Below are positions 19,185-29,597 of a stretch of 64,000 nucleotides of DNA, piece after piece. Positions within the stretch are counted from its first letter, which is position 1, and each line of letters starts with the position of its first letter. A program made the position numbers and the translations under genes. Under the pieces are notes generated by a model. The model searched no databases, had not been told where the DNA came from, and saw only the letters and a program-made list of their open reading frames with translations. Origin of the DNA: Trichococcus sp. K1Tr (GTDB lineage: Bacteria > Bacillota > Bacilli > Lactobacillales > Aerococcaceae); contig NZ_JAQMHR010000003.1 in NCBI RefSeq assembly GCF_028309625.1, positions 62,001-126,000 on the forward strand, given 5' to 3'.

Positions 19185-19198
19185 TGAGAACGGTTTCT
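19185..19198 (+). promoter_or_regulatory. cre site (CcpA operator) in the glpK leader
   Basis: TGAGAACGGTTTCT fits the CcpA consensus TGWNANCGNTNWCA in all fixed positions but the last. It lies about 36 bases after the -10, so CcpA bound there would block elongation, matching catabolite repression of glycerol use. Confidence 0.65.
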
Positions 19199-19217
19199 TG
19201 TTTTTGACCAATGATAA

Positions 19218-20762
<1,545 letters not shown>

Positions 20763-20796
20763 AATATTCAGAAACAGACAAATGATACACCCGGTA

Positions 20797-20805
20797 TGTT
20801 ATAAT
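20797..20805 (+). promoter_or_regulatory. Extended -10 promoter of rapZ-yvcK-whiA
   Basis: TGtTATAAT, perfect extended -10, 35 bases before rapZ. A CAGACA at 20775-20780 may be a distant -35 (19-base spacing). Confidence 0.7.
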
Positions 20806-20839
20806 GACTGTAAACACTTTTTGAACTGGAGGAATTATA

Positions 20840-21730
20840 ATGGCAGACACTCTCGAATTGGTAGTCATAACGGGGATGAGCGGCGCCGGGAAAACGGTGG
20901 CGTTACAGACATTTGAAGATTTAGGCTATTTTTGTATAGATAATATGCCCCCAAGTTTATTACCGAAATTTTGGGAGCTTGTAAAGGAATCGGGTAAAAT
21001 AAGCAGAATCTGCTTAGTGATTGATCTGCGCTCCCGTGCATTCTTTGATGAAATCATGTCTGCTGTGGACAGTTTGGACAATACTTCCTTCATCACAACC
21101 AAAGTCATCTTCCTTGATTCGAAGGACGATGTGCTAGTTTCCCGATACAAAGAGACAAGAAGAAGCCATCCCCTGACCCAATCGGGCGGAACCGTACTGG
21201 AAGGGATCCACAAAGAAAGGGAACTGCTTGAGGACATCCGCAATCGGTCGCAATTGGTCATCGACACGAGCGAAACAACACCGCGCCAATTAAGGGAACG
21301 GCTGCTGGATACATTCAAAGTCGACGACAAGGATGTTTTCCATATCGAAGTCGTATCTTTCGGGTTCAAGTATGGCTTACCGATCGATGCCGACATCGTC
21401 ATGGATGTCCGCTTTTTGCCCAATCCGCATTACGTAGATGAACTGCGTCCGTTGACGGGGTTGGATAAGCCAGTCTATGATTATGTCATGAAGCAACCGG
21501 AGACGGAAATTTTTTACAAAAAATTCATCGACCTGTTGGAATACATCATTCCTGGCTATAAAAAAGAAGGCAAGACCAGCGTGAATATCGCCATCGGCTG
21601 CACAGGCGGACAACACCGCTCGGTCGCTTTGGCGGAACGCACCAGCCTGCAATTGAAGAGCGCGGGCTATCAAGTGAATACGACCCACCGTGATCGGAAC
21701 AAACGCAAAGAGACGGTGAATCGGTCATGA
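20840..21730 (+). CDS. rapZ: RNase adapter/nucleotide-binding protein RapZ (YvcJ)
   Basis: P-loop protein of 296 residues with Walker [13 protein letters not shown] at residue 13 and the C-terminal motif [15 protein letters not shown] near 253. In E. coli RapZ steers RNase E-mediated decay of the glucosamine small RNA; in Bacillus YvcJ hydrolyses GTP and affects competence, mechanism unclear. First gene of the conserved rapZ-yvcK-whiA trio; its stop overlaps the yvcK start by four bases. Confidence 0.94.
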   Translation: MADTLELVVITGMSGAGKTVALQTFEDLGYFCIDNMPPSLLPKFWELVKESGKISRICLVIDLRSRAFFDEIMSAVDSLDNTSFITTKVIFLDSKDDVLVSRYKETRRSHPLTQSGGTVLEGIHKERELLEDIRNRSQLVIDTSETTPRQLRERLLDTFKVDDKDVFHIEVVSFGFKYGLPIDADIVMDVRFLPNPHYVDELRPLTGLDKPVYDYVMKQPETEIFYKKFIDLLEYIIPGYKKEGKTSVNIAIGCTGGQHRSVALAERTSLQLKSAGYQVNTTHRDRNKRKETVNRS

Positions 21731-22725
21731 GTCAAAATCCGAGCAGAACGAAGAAAATCGTCGTTATCGGCGGCGGAACGGGCTTGCCGGTCATTCTGGA
21801 AGAACTGAAGAACCACAACACGGATATCACGGCCATCGTCACGGTGGCTGATGACGGCGGCAGCAGCGGCATCATCCGCGACCATGTCAACATTGTGCCT
21901 CCCGGGGATATCCGCAACTGCCTGATTGCGCTCTCCGATATGCCGAAATTGGAAAAGGACATTTTCCAGTACCGTTTCGATTCAAAGGATTCCTTTGTGT
22001 CCGGGCACGCAATCGGAAACCTCATCATTGTGGCCCTGACTGAAATGAAAGGGAACATTTTTGATGCCATTCGGTTACTGTCCGTCATGATGGGCGTAAA
22101 AGGCAAAATTTACGCCGCAGCTGACGAGCCGCTCTCACTCTACGCAGAGTTCAAGGACGGTACGGTCATCAAGGGCGAGTCGAAAATCGCAAATGGACGC
22201 AAAAAAATCGAACGGGTGTATGTCAAACCGTTGGATGAGACTAGGGAGGCCGTCGCTTCCCGTCACGTCATCAACAGCATCCTGGAGGCGGATATGGTCG
22301 TCATCGGACCAGGAAGCCTGTATACGAGCATTTTGCCTAACCTGATGATCAGTGATCTGGGGCAAGCGGTCATCGAGACCAAAGCCGAGAAAGTATACAT
22401 CTGCAACATCATGACGCAATTGGGCGAAACGGAGGGCTTCAGCGATGCCGAGCACATCAAGGTATTGCATGACCATCTGAAAGCGAAATTCATCGACACC
22501 GTCCTGGTGAACACGGAAAAAGTGCCGGATGAATACCTCAATCAACAAGCCGACGAAGAATATCTGTTGCAGGTACGCCATGATTTCAAAGGATTGCGCG
22601 AAGAAAACTGCCGTGTCATTTCCGCGGATTTCCTGGATATGAAGAACGGCGGCGTTTACCACGACGGCAAAAAAGTCGTTTCGGAACTGATCAATCTGAT
22701 CTCTAATATCAAAACTATCTGTTGA
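21727..22725 (+). CDS. yvcK: YvcK/CofD-like gluconeogenesis and morphogenesis factor
   Basis: 332 residues of the UPF0052 (CofD-like) family. Motifs: [12 protein letters not shown] at residue 14, VADDGGSSG near 39, [17 protein letters not shown] near 99 and [13 protein letters not shown] near 194. YvcK binds UDP-sugars and is needed for growth on gluconeogenic carbon and for cell-wall shape in Bacillus and Listeria; no enzymatic product is established. Located between rapZ and whiA as in nearly all Firmicutes. Confidence 0.93.
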   Translation: MSQNPSRTKKIVVIGGGTGLPVILEELKNHNTDITAIVTVADDGGSSGIIRDHVNIVPPGDIRNCLIALSDMPKLEKDIFQYRFDSKDSFVSGHAIGNLIIVALTEMKGNIFDAIRLLSVMMGVKGKIYAAADEPLSLYAEFKDGTVIKGESKIANGRKKIERVYVKPLDETREAVASRHVINSILEADMVVIGPGSLYTSILPNLMISDLGQAVIETKAEKVYICNIMTQLGETEGFSDAEHIKVLHDHLKAKFIDTVLVNTEKVPDEYLNQQADEEYLLQVRHDFKGLREENCRVISADFLDMKNGGVYHDGKKVVSELINLISNIKTIC

Positions 22726-22767
22726 CCTTTTTTCTGATGGAAAGAAGCAGTCGGAAAGAAGGTACAT

Positions 22768-23709
22768 ATGTCTTTTGCATCTGAAGTAAAAAAAGAATTA
22801 ACAACATTGGAAGTGCACCGTGAACATGCGAAAGCCGAACTGACCGCGTTGATCAGGATGAGCGGATCGGTCAGCATCTATAATCAGTCATTTGTCCTGA
22901 ATGTCCAGACAGAAAATGCAGCAATCGCCAGACGGATGTACGTTCTCTTGAAGGATCACTACTCATTTGAAAGCGAATTGCTGGTGCGCCGAAAGATGAA
23001 GCTGAAGAAGAATAACGTCTATATTGTGCGCCTGAAGCAGGGCGTCACGGAATTGCTGAGCGATCTGAGCATTTTCGACGGGCTGTCCTTCAAGACGCAA
23101 GTTTCCGAAGATATCATGAACAATAACCAGAAGGAACGCTCTTATCTGCGCGGCGCCTTTATGGCCGGGGGTTCGGTGAACAGCCCGGAAACGAGCCGTT
23201 ATCATCTGGAAATCTATTCCAATTATGAGGACCACAATCAGGATATCTGCGATATGATGAATCACTTTGATCTGAACGCTCGGACAATCGAGCGGCGCAA
23301 CGGATTCATCACTTATCTCAAAGAAGCCGAGAAGATAGCCGATTTTTTGGCATTGATCGGTGCCCACAACGCGATGATGAAGTTTGAGGACGTGCGGATC
23401 ATCCGAGATATGCGCAATTCCGTCAATCGCCTGGTGAATTGCGAAAATGCCAATATGAACAAGACAATCGATGCGGCGGCAAAACAGATCGCCAACATCG
23501 AATTCATCGAAGCGACGGTGGGCCTGGGGAGATTACCGGATAAGCTGAAGGAAATCGCCGTGATCCGGTTGGAGAATCCCGACATCAGCCTGAAAGAACT
23601 TGGCGAAATGATCCCGAGCGGCGTCATATCCAAATCCGGCATCAATCACCGTTTGCGAAAAATCAACGATTACGCCGATTCCTTGCGGATGGGGAAAGCC
23701 ATCCGCTGA
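22768..23709 (+). CDS. whiA: DNA-binding protein WhiA
   Basis: 313 residues. N-terminal degenerate LAGLIDADG homing-endonuclease fold (about 1-210; [15 protein letters not shown] is a recognisable core) and a C-terminal sigma-region-4-like HTH ([27 protein letters not shown]). In Firmicutes it influences cell division and chromosome segregation; in actinobacteria it is a sporulation regulator. RBS AAAGAAGGTACAT. Ends the trio, with a terminator after it. Confidence 0.95.
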   Translation: MSFASEVKKELTTLEVHREHAKAELTALIRMSGSVSIYNQSFVLNVQTENAAIARRMYVLLKDHYSFESELLVRRKMKLKKNNVYIVRLKQGVTELLSDLSIFDGLSFKTQVSEDIMNNNQKERSYLRGAFMAGGSVNSPETSRYHLEIYSNYEDHNQDICDMMNHFDLNARTIERRNGFITYLKEAEKIADFLALIGAHNAMMKFEDVRIIRDMRNSVNRLVNCENANMNKTIDAAAKQIANIEFIEATVGLGRLPDKLKEIAVIRLENPDISLKELGEMIPSGVISKSGINHRLRKINDYADSLRMGKAIR

Positions 23710-23720
23710 CACTGGAAAAT

Positions 23721-23760
23721 AAACCTTGAGACTAAGAAAAGTCTTCAGGTTTATTTTTTT
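23721..23760 (+). terminator. Terminator after whiA
   Basis: AAACCTtgAGAC/GTCTtcAGGTTT with an 8-base loop, then ATTTTTTTT. Confidence 0.75.
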
Positions 23761-23770
23761 GATAAAAAAT

Positions 23771-23799
23771 CAGACATCCTTTTCTGCGGATATTATAGA
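23771..23799 (+). promoter_or_regulatory. Promoter of the short ssb gene
   Basis: CAGACA, 17-base spacer, TATAGA gives a moderate sigma-A promoter. Overlapping it at 23785-23792 is TGCGGATA, one base off the ComX/CIN-box core TNCGAATA; the second reading is speculative. Confidence 0.4.
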
Positions 23800-23830
23800 C
23801 AGTAAGTCAAGCTGAAGGAGGAATGAAAGG

Positions 23831-24166
23831 ATGAATCAAGTATCATTGATCGGGCGGCTGGTGCGGCCCATCCAAGTGCAACAGGTGAATGGGGAAAGGC
23901 AAGTCTGCAACAATACATTAGCGGTGCAGCGCTTAAGGAAAGCGGATGAAGGCCAACCGCAGGCGGATTTCATACCTGTCGTGTTTTGGGGAGCAACCGC
24001 AAATCTGGTCGAACAGTATTGCGCCAAAGGCAATCAGATCGGCGTCAATGGCCATTTGGTTTCGCGTTCCTACGTCAATAAACAGGAGCAGCACGTCTAT
24101 GTCATCGAATTGGTCGTGGAAGAATTGTATTTCGTGGAAGCGAAAAGAGAACAGGAAGCAGTCTGA
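23831..24166 (+). CDS. Short single-stranded DNA-binding protein (SsbB type)
   Basis: OB-fold SSB of 111 residues: MNQVSLIGRLVRPIQV start, FIPVVFWGATANLVEQYCAKG and GHLVSRSYVNKQEQHVYVIELVVEEL. It lacks the long linker and acidic DDDIPF-type tail of the replicative SSB, so it cannot recruit partner proteins in the usual way. It resembles the competence-type SsbB of Bacillus. No recombination or replication genes (rpsF, rpsR) are adjacent, again unlike the main ssb. RBS GAAGGAGGAATGAAAGG is strong. Confidence 0.85.
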   Translation: MNQVSLIGRLVRPIQVQQVNGERQVCNNTLAVQRLRKADEGQPQADFIPVVFWGATANLVEQYCAKGNQIGVNGHLVSRSYVNKQEQHVYVIELVVEELYFVEAKREQEAV

Positions 24167-24179
24167 TGCTCCCCCGCAA

Positions 24180-24209
24180 AAGCCCCGGATTCCGGGGCTT
24201 ATTCTGTTT
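24180..24209 (+). terminator. Terminator after the short ssb gene
   Basis: AAGCCCCGG/CCGGGGCTT, 3-base loop, followed by ATTCTGTTT. Confidence 0.75.
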
Positions 24210-24329
24210 AAAACAGCGATTTCCTTATTTATTCATAGAAACTTCAAAGGTATGTGGTATCGTAGACTGGAAATGATGCCGCTTATCGGAAAAAAAGATA
24301 TAATGTAAGAAATGAAAAGGGGAGTCGCT

Positions 24330-25043
24330 ATGGAAATTTTGATGATAGAAGACAATGAAGCCGTCTGCGAAATGATGGCGATGTTTTTCGAGAATGAGGG
24401 TTGGCAAGCTGCATTCAAACATGATGGCAAAGAAGGGCTGGAGGCGTTCGCGGCGGAAGACAGAAAATGGGATATGATAATCCTCGATCTGAACCTGCCG
24501 AGCATGGATGGGATGCAGGTCTGCCGTGAAATAAGGAAAATTTCCCAGTTTGTGCCGATCATCATGCTGACGGCGCGCGATTCGGAAAGCGACCAAGTCA
24601 TCGGCCTGGAAATCGGCGCGGATGAATACGTCACGAAGCCATTCAGTCCGCTGACCCTGATAGCCCGCATCAAAGCGATGCACCGTCGCGCTAAGGTCGA
24701 TCATTCGCAGGTGCAGGCCGCGGATGATTTCGACGTTCTCACCGATCATGTCAAAATCAGCACGATCACGCGCGAAGCCTATCTTGACGGGAATCAGATC
24801 GAAAGCTTGACGCCGAAGGAATTTGAACTTTTCGCATTGCTGGCAGAACACCCGAAACAAGTATTTTCGAGGGAACATCTTTTGACCCGGATCTGGGAAG
24901 ATCCTTATTACGGGGATGAACGCACAATCGATGCCCACATCAAGAAATTGCGGCAAAAAATAGAAGCGGTCGGACCGCAAGTGATCCAAACGGTTTGGGG
25001 AGTCGGCTACAAATTCGACGACAGCGGAGTAGAGGGAAAATGA
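24330..25043 (+). CDS. OmpR-family response regulator
   Basis: 237 residues: receiver domain with acidic pair near residue 8, phospho-acceptor Asp in MIILDLNLPSMDG (about residue 53), TAR and KPF switch residues; then a winged-helix output domain ending in VIQTVWGVGYKF. Start ATG 24330 follows AAAGGGGAGTCGCT. It overlaps the kinase gene by four bases, so the two form one system. The cognate stimulus is unknown; the minus-strand LTA synthase next door may be coincidental. An earlier in-frame ATG at 24312 lies before the ribosome site. Confidence 0.93.
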   Translation: MEILMIEDNEAVCEMMAMFFENEGWQAAFKHDGKEGLEAFAAEDRKWDMIILDLNLPSMDGMQVCREIRKISQFVPIIMLTARDSESDQVIGLEIGADEYVTKPFSPLTLIARIKAMHRRAKVDHSQVQAADDFDVLTDHVKISTITREAYLDGNQIESLTPKEFELFALLAEHPKQVFSREHLLTRIWEDPYYGDERTIDAHIKKLRQKIEAVGPQVIQTVWGVGYKFDDSGVEGK

Positions 25044-26461
25044 AGTACGTCTATCAACAAATCTTTGCCTTTTTTGCATTGATTCTAATAACCGTCAGTA
25101 CGACCGGCATCCTGATCATCCAATACGTCACCAGTAATGTCTACGACGAGAAAGAGGCGCAGCTGTACGGATATGCCGAATCGATCATCGATCAGAATAT
25201 GACGATCCAGCAACTGGAAAGCGGCTCGACTTTGGTGTCCAACCAGGACGTCTCGTTCGCCATCTTCGATGCGGAAGATCATATGGTTTATCCGCAAGCG
25301 ACGGATCTGTATACGAGCGGGATCAGCACGGAGGATTTTGAGAAGCTCTCAGAAGGGGAACGGATTTCTTTGACGGAGCGGGATCGCGGCTTCCTGAACG
25401 AAAAAAAACGCTTCTTGACGGTTTATCTCCCGCTTTTTAATGCGACTACGGCCGAGTTCACAGGCTTCATAGCGGTAGGCTCACCGGTGAAAGGGATCGA
25501 GGACGAAATCAACGAAATTGAGCACAATCTGCTCGTGGCTGTGCTGACTTCCGGGGGCATCGCGATTGTATTGAGCCTCGGCATCGCCAATTATCTGACA
25601 AGGCGCATCAAGCGCATGCGGAGGGCCACCCATGAGATTGCGTCAGGCAATTTTGATGTCTCGCTTGAGAATCATAACAAAGATGAATTTGATGAGCTGT
25701 CGGAGGATTTCAACCAAATGGCAAGGTCTTTGAAAGCCTCCAACGAGGAAGTGGAACGCCAAGAGAATTTAAGGCGCCAGTTCATGATGGACGTAGCCCA
25801 TGAGATGCGCACGCCGCTCACGACAATCAATGGCATCCTCGAAGGGATTCAGCACCACATGATTCCCGAAGGACGTCGGGACCGGAGCATGCAACTGATG
25901 CAAAAAGAAACCAAAAGGCTGATCCGTTTGGTGAACGAAAACCTGGATTATGAAAAAATCCGCTCCAATCAGATTGTTTTAGTGAAGCAGGAGTTTTCTG
26001 CTAAAGAAGCGCTGGAGAATGTCGCGGAGCAGATGCGGGCAAAAGCACAGGAGAAGGATGACTTGATCATCGTCCAAGTGGATGCGGCGGACCGGATTTA
26101 TGCGGACTATGACCGTTTTATCCAGATCATGGTGAACCTTTCGCAGAACGCTATCCAGTTCACGAAAAACGGCACCATCATCCTGTCGTCATTCCGGGAT
26201 GGCGAGCAGCAAGTCATTCAGGTCAAGGACACGGGCATCGGCATCGAGAAGAAGGATATCACGAGTATCTGGGAAAGGTTCTATAAAGTGGACGTTTCCA
26301 GAAAGAACACGAAGTTTGGCGAATCGGGAATCGGGCTGGCGGTGGTCCAATCCTTAGTGATGAACCATCAAGGGACTGTCGACGTGGAAAGCGACCCAGG
26401 AGAGGGAACGACTTTCACGATTACACTGCCCACCAAAGCAGCACTCGAAAAAAATAGTTAA
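25040..26461 (+). CDS. Membrane sensor histidine kinase
   Basis: 473 residues. First membrane helix about residues 8-28 (IFAFFALILITVSTTGILII), extracellular sensor of about 130 residues, second helix LVAVLTSGGIAIVLSLGIA, HAMP region, HisKA with MMDVAHEMRTPLTTINGI (phospho-His), and HATPase_c with N-box NLSQNAIQFT, G1 DTGIGIEKKDI and G2 GIGLAVVQSLV. Paired with the response regulator by a 4-base overlap. The family resembles envelope-stress kinases of Lactobacillales, but I do not assign a name. A bidirectional terminator follows directly. Confidence 0.93.
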   Translation: MKYVYQQIFAFFALILITVSTTGILIIQYVTSNVYDEKEAQLYGYAESIIDQNMTIQQLESGSTLVSNQDVSFAIFDAEDHMVYPQATDLYTSGISTEDFEKLSEGERISLTERDRGFLNEKKRFLTVYLPLFNATTAEFTGFIAVGSPVKGIEDEINEIEHNLLVAVLTSGGIAIVLSLGIANYLTRRIKRMRRATHEIASGNFDVSLENHNKDEFDELSEDFNQMARSLKASNEEVERQENLRRQFMMDVAHEMRTPLTTINGILEGIQHHMIPEGRRDRSMQLMQKETKRLIRLVNENLDYEKIRSNQIVLVKQEFSAKEALENVAEQMRAKAQEKDDLIIVQVDAADRIYADYDRFIQIMVNLSQNAIQFTKNGTIILSSFRDGEQQVIQVKDTGIGIEKKDITSIWERFYKVDVSRKNTKFGESGIGLAVVQSLVMNHQGTVDVESDPGEGTTFTITLPTKAALEKNS

Positions 26462-26462
26462 A

Positions 26463-26501
26463 AAAATAGCTGTCGGAATTTTAAATTCCGGCAGCTATTT
26501 T
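26463..26501. terminator. Bidirectional terminator between kinase and LTA synthase genes
   Basis: AAAATAGCTGTCGGAATTT pairs with AAATTCCGGCAGCTATTTT; A and T runs on both sides serve both converging genes. Confidence 0.9.
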
Positions 26502-26503
26502 GG

Positions 26504-28681
26504 TTATTCAACTGTTTCTGTCTGTTCTTCGGCTGGGGCTTCCTCAGCAGCGGGTTGTTCTTCCGTTACGGTTTCTTCAGCAGCGGTTTGGTTGGCAGGG
26601 GACTCAGGGGCATCCGTCTGATAAAGCGGAACGCTTGAGACGCCGTTGTTCGTGTAGTACAAGGAAGTGTTCAGGTCGCCCAATTCCGCGATGTCCTCTT
26701 CCAATTCGGTTGGAGAATCCACATAGCTGTGAAGGCTCTTGTCGACAGGCACGAATCCGTCCGGTGTGTAGAAGCGAAGCAAGTCGCCGTTGATGATCTG
26801 ATCTGAGATGGCCAGTTGCAGTTCAGCTTGCGCCCGGATTTCAGCAACTTTTTGGATCACTTCTTCGGTCTGATAAGCAAGTGTACCAGTTTGGGTATGG
26901 TATACATTGTTTCCTAGAATGGTGTATTCGTTCGTTACGATACTTCCGTTACGGAAAACAACGATTCCCTCATTTTGCGCCGACAACAGATCCTGTCCAA
27001 GTTGGACATAGGCCGAAGTATCGACACCAAGTAGATGCATCACGGTAGGCAAGATGTCAATCTGGCCGCCATAGACATCACTGATTTGTCCGGTACCGGA
27101 ACCAGGGTTATGGATGATGAACGGCACTTTTTGCATCATGGTGTCGTCATAGGCACCCCACATGTCCGCATCCGCTCCGATGATCGGCGCCAACGTTTCG
27201 TTGCGTGAGCTGGAAATGCCGAAATGGTCGCCGTACAATACGAAAATCGTATTATCATAAAGTCCTGCATCCTTCATATATTGGAAGAACTCAGCCAAGG
27301 CCTCATCGGCATAATGGACGGTATTGAAATAACCGTCAACCGTTTCATCGCCGGTATCCAAAGCGAAGGTGTTGTTCAGCTCGTCTTCAGGGAACGGGAA
27401 ATGGTTTGATACAGTTATGAACTTCGCGTAGAAAGGTTGCGGCAATTGCTCCAGGTATTGAGCCGATTCCTGGAAGAACAATTTATCCTTCAACCCGTAC
27501 TCGACCGAGTTTTCATCCGTCAGCGTGTAACTGCTGTCGGCATCGAAGAAATAATCATAATCAAAAGATTTGTAAACATTATCGCGATCCCAGAAAGAGC
27601 CGACATTGCCATGGAAAACAGCTGACGTGTAGCCGTAGCTTTCGCTTAAGATGGCCGGTGCCGATTGGAATGTATTATCGGCGCCAAGCTGTGTGAAGGC
27701 TGAACCTTGAGACAATCCGAATAGGGAATTGTCCAGCATCAGTTCGGCATCACTGGTTTTTCCTTGACCAGTCTGGTGGAAAATGTTGCTGAAACTGTTG
27801 GAATCACTGCTGTGATACAAGCTGTTGAGGAACGGCGTCACTTCTGCCGTCGTTCCTGTTTCATCGGTAAGCGACAAATCGATCAGGAACTGCTGCATGC
27901 TTTCCAGATGGATGTAGACGACGTTTTTGCCTTCCGCTTGGCCGAAGTAGGTTTCGTTCGGCTCGGCGTAATGTTCATCCAAGTAATCAAGTACGGTAGC
28001 CATATCCGAACTGTCCGCGCTTGCGCGCACTTGGTTGGCCTGGGCTGTCTTGATTCCGTCATAGAGTGTGTAGACATTGATGCCTAAGTATTTTACGATA
28101 TAGTTGCGGTCAAAAGTTCTCGTCAGCAACTGCGGGCGGCTGATTTCAGCCAGGCCCAAGTTAGCGGCGAAGAGAGCGATCGAGGCTGCGACTGTCGCAA
28201 ATGCCCATCTTTTCTTGAAGTTGCGTTCGTCGCGGTTTTTGCTGACGAATTTTTTATAGACAAAGATGAGAACGAAAGCATCAATCCAATAGAACAGGTC
28301 GATCGGCTGCATCATGGCGATGACGCCGGAGCCCAGGTTTTTGGTTGCGTTGGCAGAACCGAAAATGGTCTTGATCGTCAAGAAGTCCGTAAATTCGCGG
28401 TAATAGACGATATTAGCGAACAACAGGATCGAATTCAGCACATACAGAGCAATCAAGCTTCGGTAACCTTTTTTTGGATTCTTCACAAAAAGGGAAATCC
28501 CCAGAATCAATAAGGTCGTTGCGATCGGGTTGATGAAAAGAATCAGCTGCTGGAACCAGCCGTCTACGCCTAAAGAGAACGCTGTGTGGTAAGCAAAATA
28601 GGTCTTCAGCCAGAAAAGGACGACGGCGAACAGGAAAAACCCGAATCGCGTTTGCAACTGTTCAGTTAATTTTTGTTTCAA
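26504..28681 (-). CDS. ltaS: LTA synthase family protein (LtaS-type sulfatase)
   Basis: Polymerises glycerol phosphate from phosphatidylglycerol onto a glycolipid anchor to build lipoteichoic acid, outside the membrane. 725 residues: five N-terminal membrane helices (about 1-200), then the extracellular alkaline-phosphatase-fold domain with metal-binding HLES, nucleophile Thr in GQGKTSDAE, SNHFPF and YGDHFG. The last 35 residues are a low-complexity Glu/Ala/Thr tail. Starts at TTG 28681 with AGGAGGT about 8 bases before; no other start precedes the first helix. It has a near-perfect promoter at 28787-28815. A primase-type homologue (LtaP) cannot be ruled out. Confidence 0.9.
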   Translation of the reverse strand: MKQKLTEQLQTRFGFFLFAVVLFWLKTYFAYHTAFSLGVDGWFQQLILFINPIATTLLILGISLFVKNPKKGYRSLIALYVLNSILLFANIVYYREFTDFLTIKTIFGSANATKNLGSGVIAMMQPIDLFYWIDAFVLIFVYKKFVSKNRDERNFKKRWAFATVAASIALFAANLGLAEISRPQLLTRTFDRNYIVKYLGINVYTLYDGIKTAQANQVRASADSSDMATVLDYLDEHYAEPNETYFGQAEGKNVVYIHLESMQQFLIDLSLTDETGTTAEVTPFLNSLYHSSDSNSFSNIFHQTGQGKTSDAELMLDNSLFGLSQGSAFTQLGADNTFQSAPAILSESYGYTSAVFHGNVGSFWDRDNVYKSFDYDYFFDADSSYTLTDENSVEYGLKDKLFFQESAQYLEQLPQPFYAKFITVSNHFPFPEDELNNTFALDTGDETVDGYFNTVHYADEALAEFFQYMKDAGLYDNTIFVLYGDHFGISSSRNETLAPIIGADADMWGAYDDTMMQKVPFIIHNPGSGTGQISDVYGGQIDILPTVMHLLGVDTSAYVQLGQDLLSAQNEGIVVFRNGSIVTNEYTILGNNVYHTQTGTLAYQTEEVIQKVAEIRAQAELQLAISDQIINGDLLRFYTPDGFVPVDKSLHSYVDSPTELEEDIAELGDLNTSLYYTNNGVSSVPLYQTDAPESPANQTAAEETVTEEQPAAEEAPAEEQTETVE

Positions 28682-28711
28682 AAAAGAGACCTCCTATGAT
28701 ATCTTGTGGAA

Positions 28712-28730
28712 CACATGTAAATTTCATGTG
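28712..28730 (-). repeat. Inverted repeat in the ltaS leader
   Basis: CACATG-TAAATTT-CATGTG, a 6-bp palindrome 31 bases upstream of the ltaS start and inside its predicted leader. Could be an operator or a small hairpin; evidence is only the symmetry. Confidence 0.4.
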
Positions 28731-28786
28731 AATTTTTAAGGGTAATGTGTGTTGTTTGTGAATTTTATGTAAAATGAGCTAGTGTC

Positions 28787-28815
28787 ATTATATTCTGAAT
28801 GCTTTTGATAGTCAA
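28787..28815 (-). promoter_or_regulatory. Strong sigma-A promoter of ltaS
   Basis: On the minus strand TTGACT, 17-base spacer, TATAAT. Eleven of twelve consensus bases; leader of about 100 nt. The 28682-28943 interval holds this promoter and otherwise AT-rich non-coding DNA. Confidence 0.8.
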
Positions 28816-28943
28816 TCGAAGCACCGTAAAGTTTTTCCTAAGTTTTTATCAAGAACGGTTGCTTTTTTTAGGATTTTTAGAGAAAATGGGTCTTTCCATG
28901 TATCTGATCAAAGGAACAAAACTGACAAAGGTGAGCATAGATT

Positions 28944-29597
28944 ATGATATTTTTACAAGGGCCTTATGAGTGGGTGGCTGCTTCTCTGGAATCATCCGTC
29001 AATCATTTTCCGCTCATACAATTAGTTTTCAACAGCGTGGACAAGACCATTCTGTATTATTTGATTTGGCTGGTCCTGCGGGCGGCCTATCTGCTGCACA
29101 GACACCGCAAGACAGGCAAAAAAATCCCCTTATATAAGGAAGGGTTGCTGCATGCTCTGTTTATCTACATCGTGCTGCTGCTTCAACTGACGGTTTTCCG
29201 CAACGAGGAGACCTTCTGGACCGTCGAGTATCACAAAATCGATTGGTCGGCGATCCATTGGTTGCCATTGGTGGATACGGTCAAACTATTTTACGGAGAC
29301 TCGGGATTTTCGGCCTGGTATAATTCATGGGGGAACGTCGTCTGGTTTATGCCGCTGGGCTTCATGGGTCCGTATCTGTTCAGGAAAAAATGCAGTTTCC
29401 TCAAAGTGACGGCGATTGGCTTTCTTTTTTCCGCCACGATCGAGTTCCTCCAGCTCATCTTTCAGACGGGCGTGACGCATATCGATGATGTATTCTTCAA
29501 TACGTTGGGTGCAGTAATCGGCTACGGCATCTGGGTATCTTCAAAAAAACACAGTAGTGCAGAACGGACAATTGACTATAAAGGAAGAAAACAATGA
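28944..29597 (+). CDS. VanZ-like family membrane protein
   Basis: 217 residues with about five hydrophobic segments (YYLIWLVLRAAYLL, LHALFIYIVLLLQLTVF, WGNVVWFMPLGFMGPYLF, VTAIGFLFSATIEFLQLIF, IDDVFFNTLGAVIGYGIWV). The last two segments carry the VanZ-family core (N-x-x-x-F-x-P-G... and EFLQ...R/H-xDVDD-like ...THIDDVFFNTLGA). VanZ raises teicoplanin tolerance by an unknown route; most homologues are of unknown function. Overlaps the next gene by four bases, so the two are co-translated. RBS AAAGGTGAGC. Confidence 0.85.
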   Translation: MIFLQGPYEWVAASLESSVNHFPLIQLVFNSVDKTILYYLIWLVLRAAYLLHRHRKTGKKIPLYKEGLLHALFIYIVLLLQLTVFRNEETFWTVEYHKIDWSAIHWLPLVDTVKLFYGDSGFSAWYNSWGNVVWFMPLGFMGPYLFRKKCSFLKVTAIGFLFSATIEFLQLIFQTGVTHIDDVFFNTLGAVIGYGIWVSSKKHSSAERTIDYKGRKQ

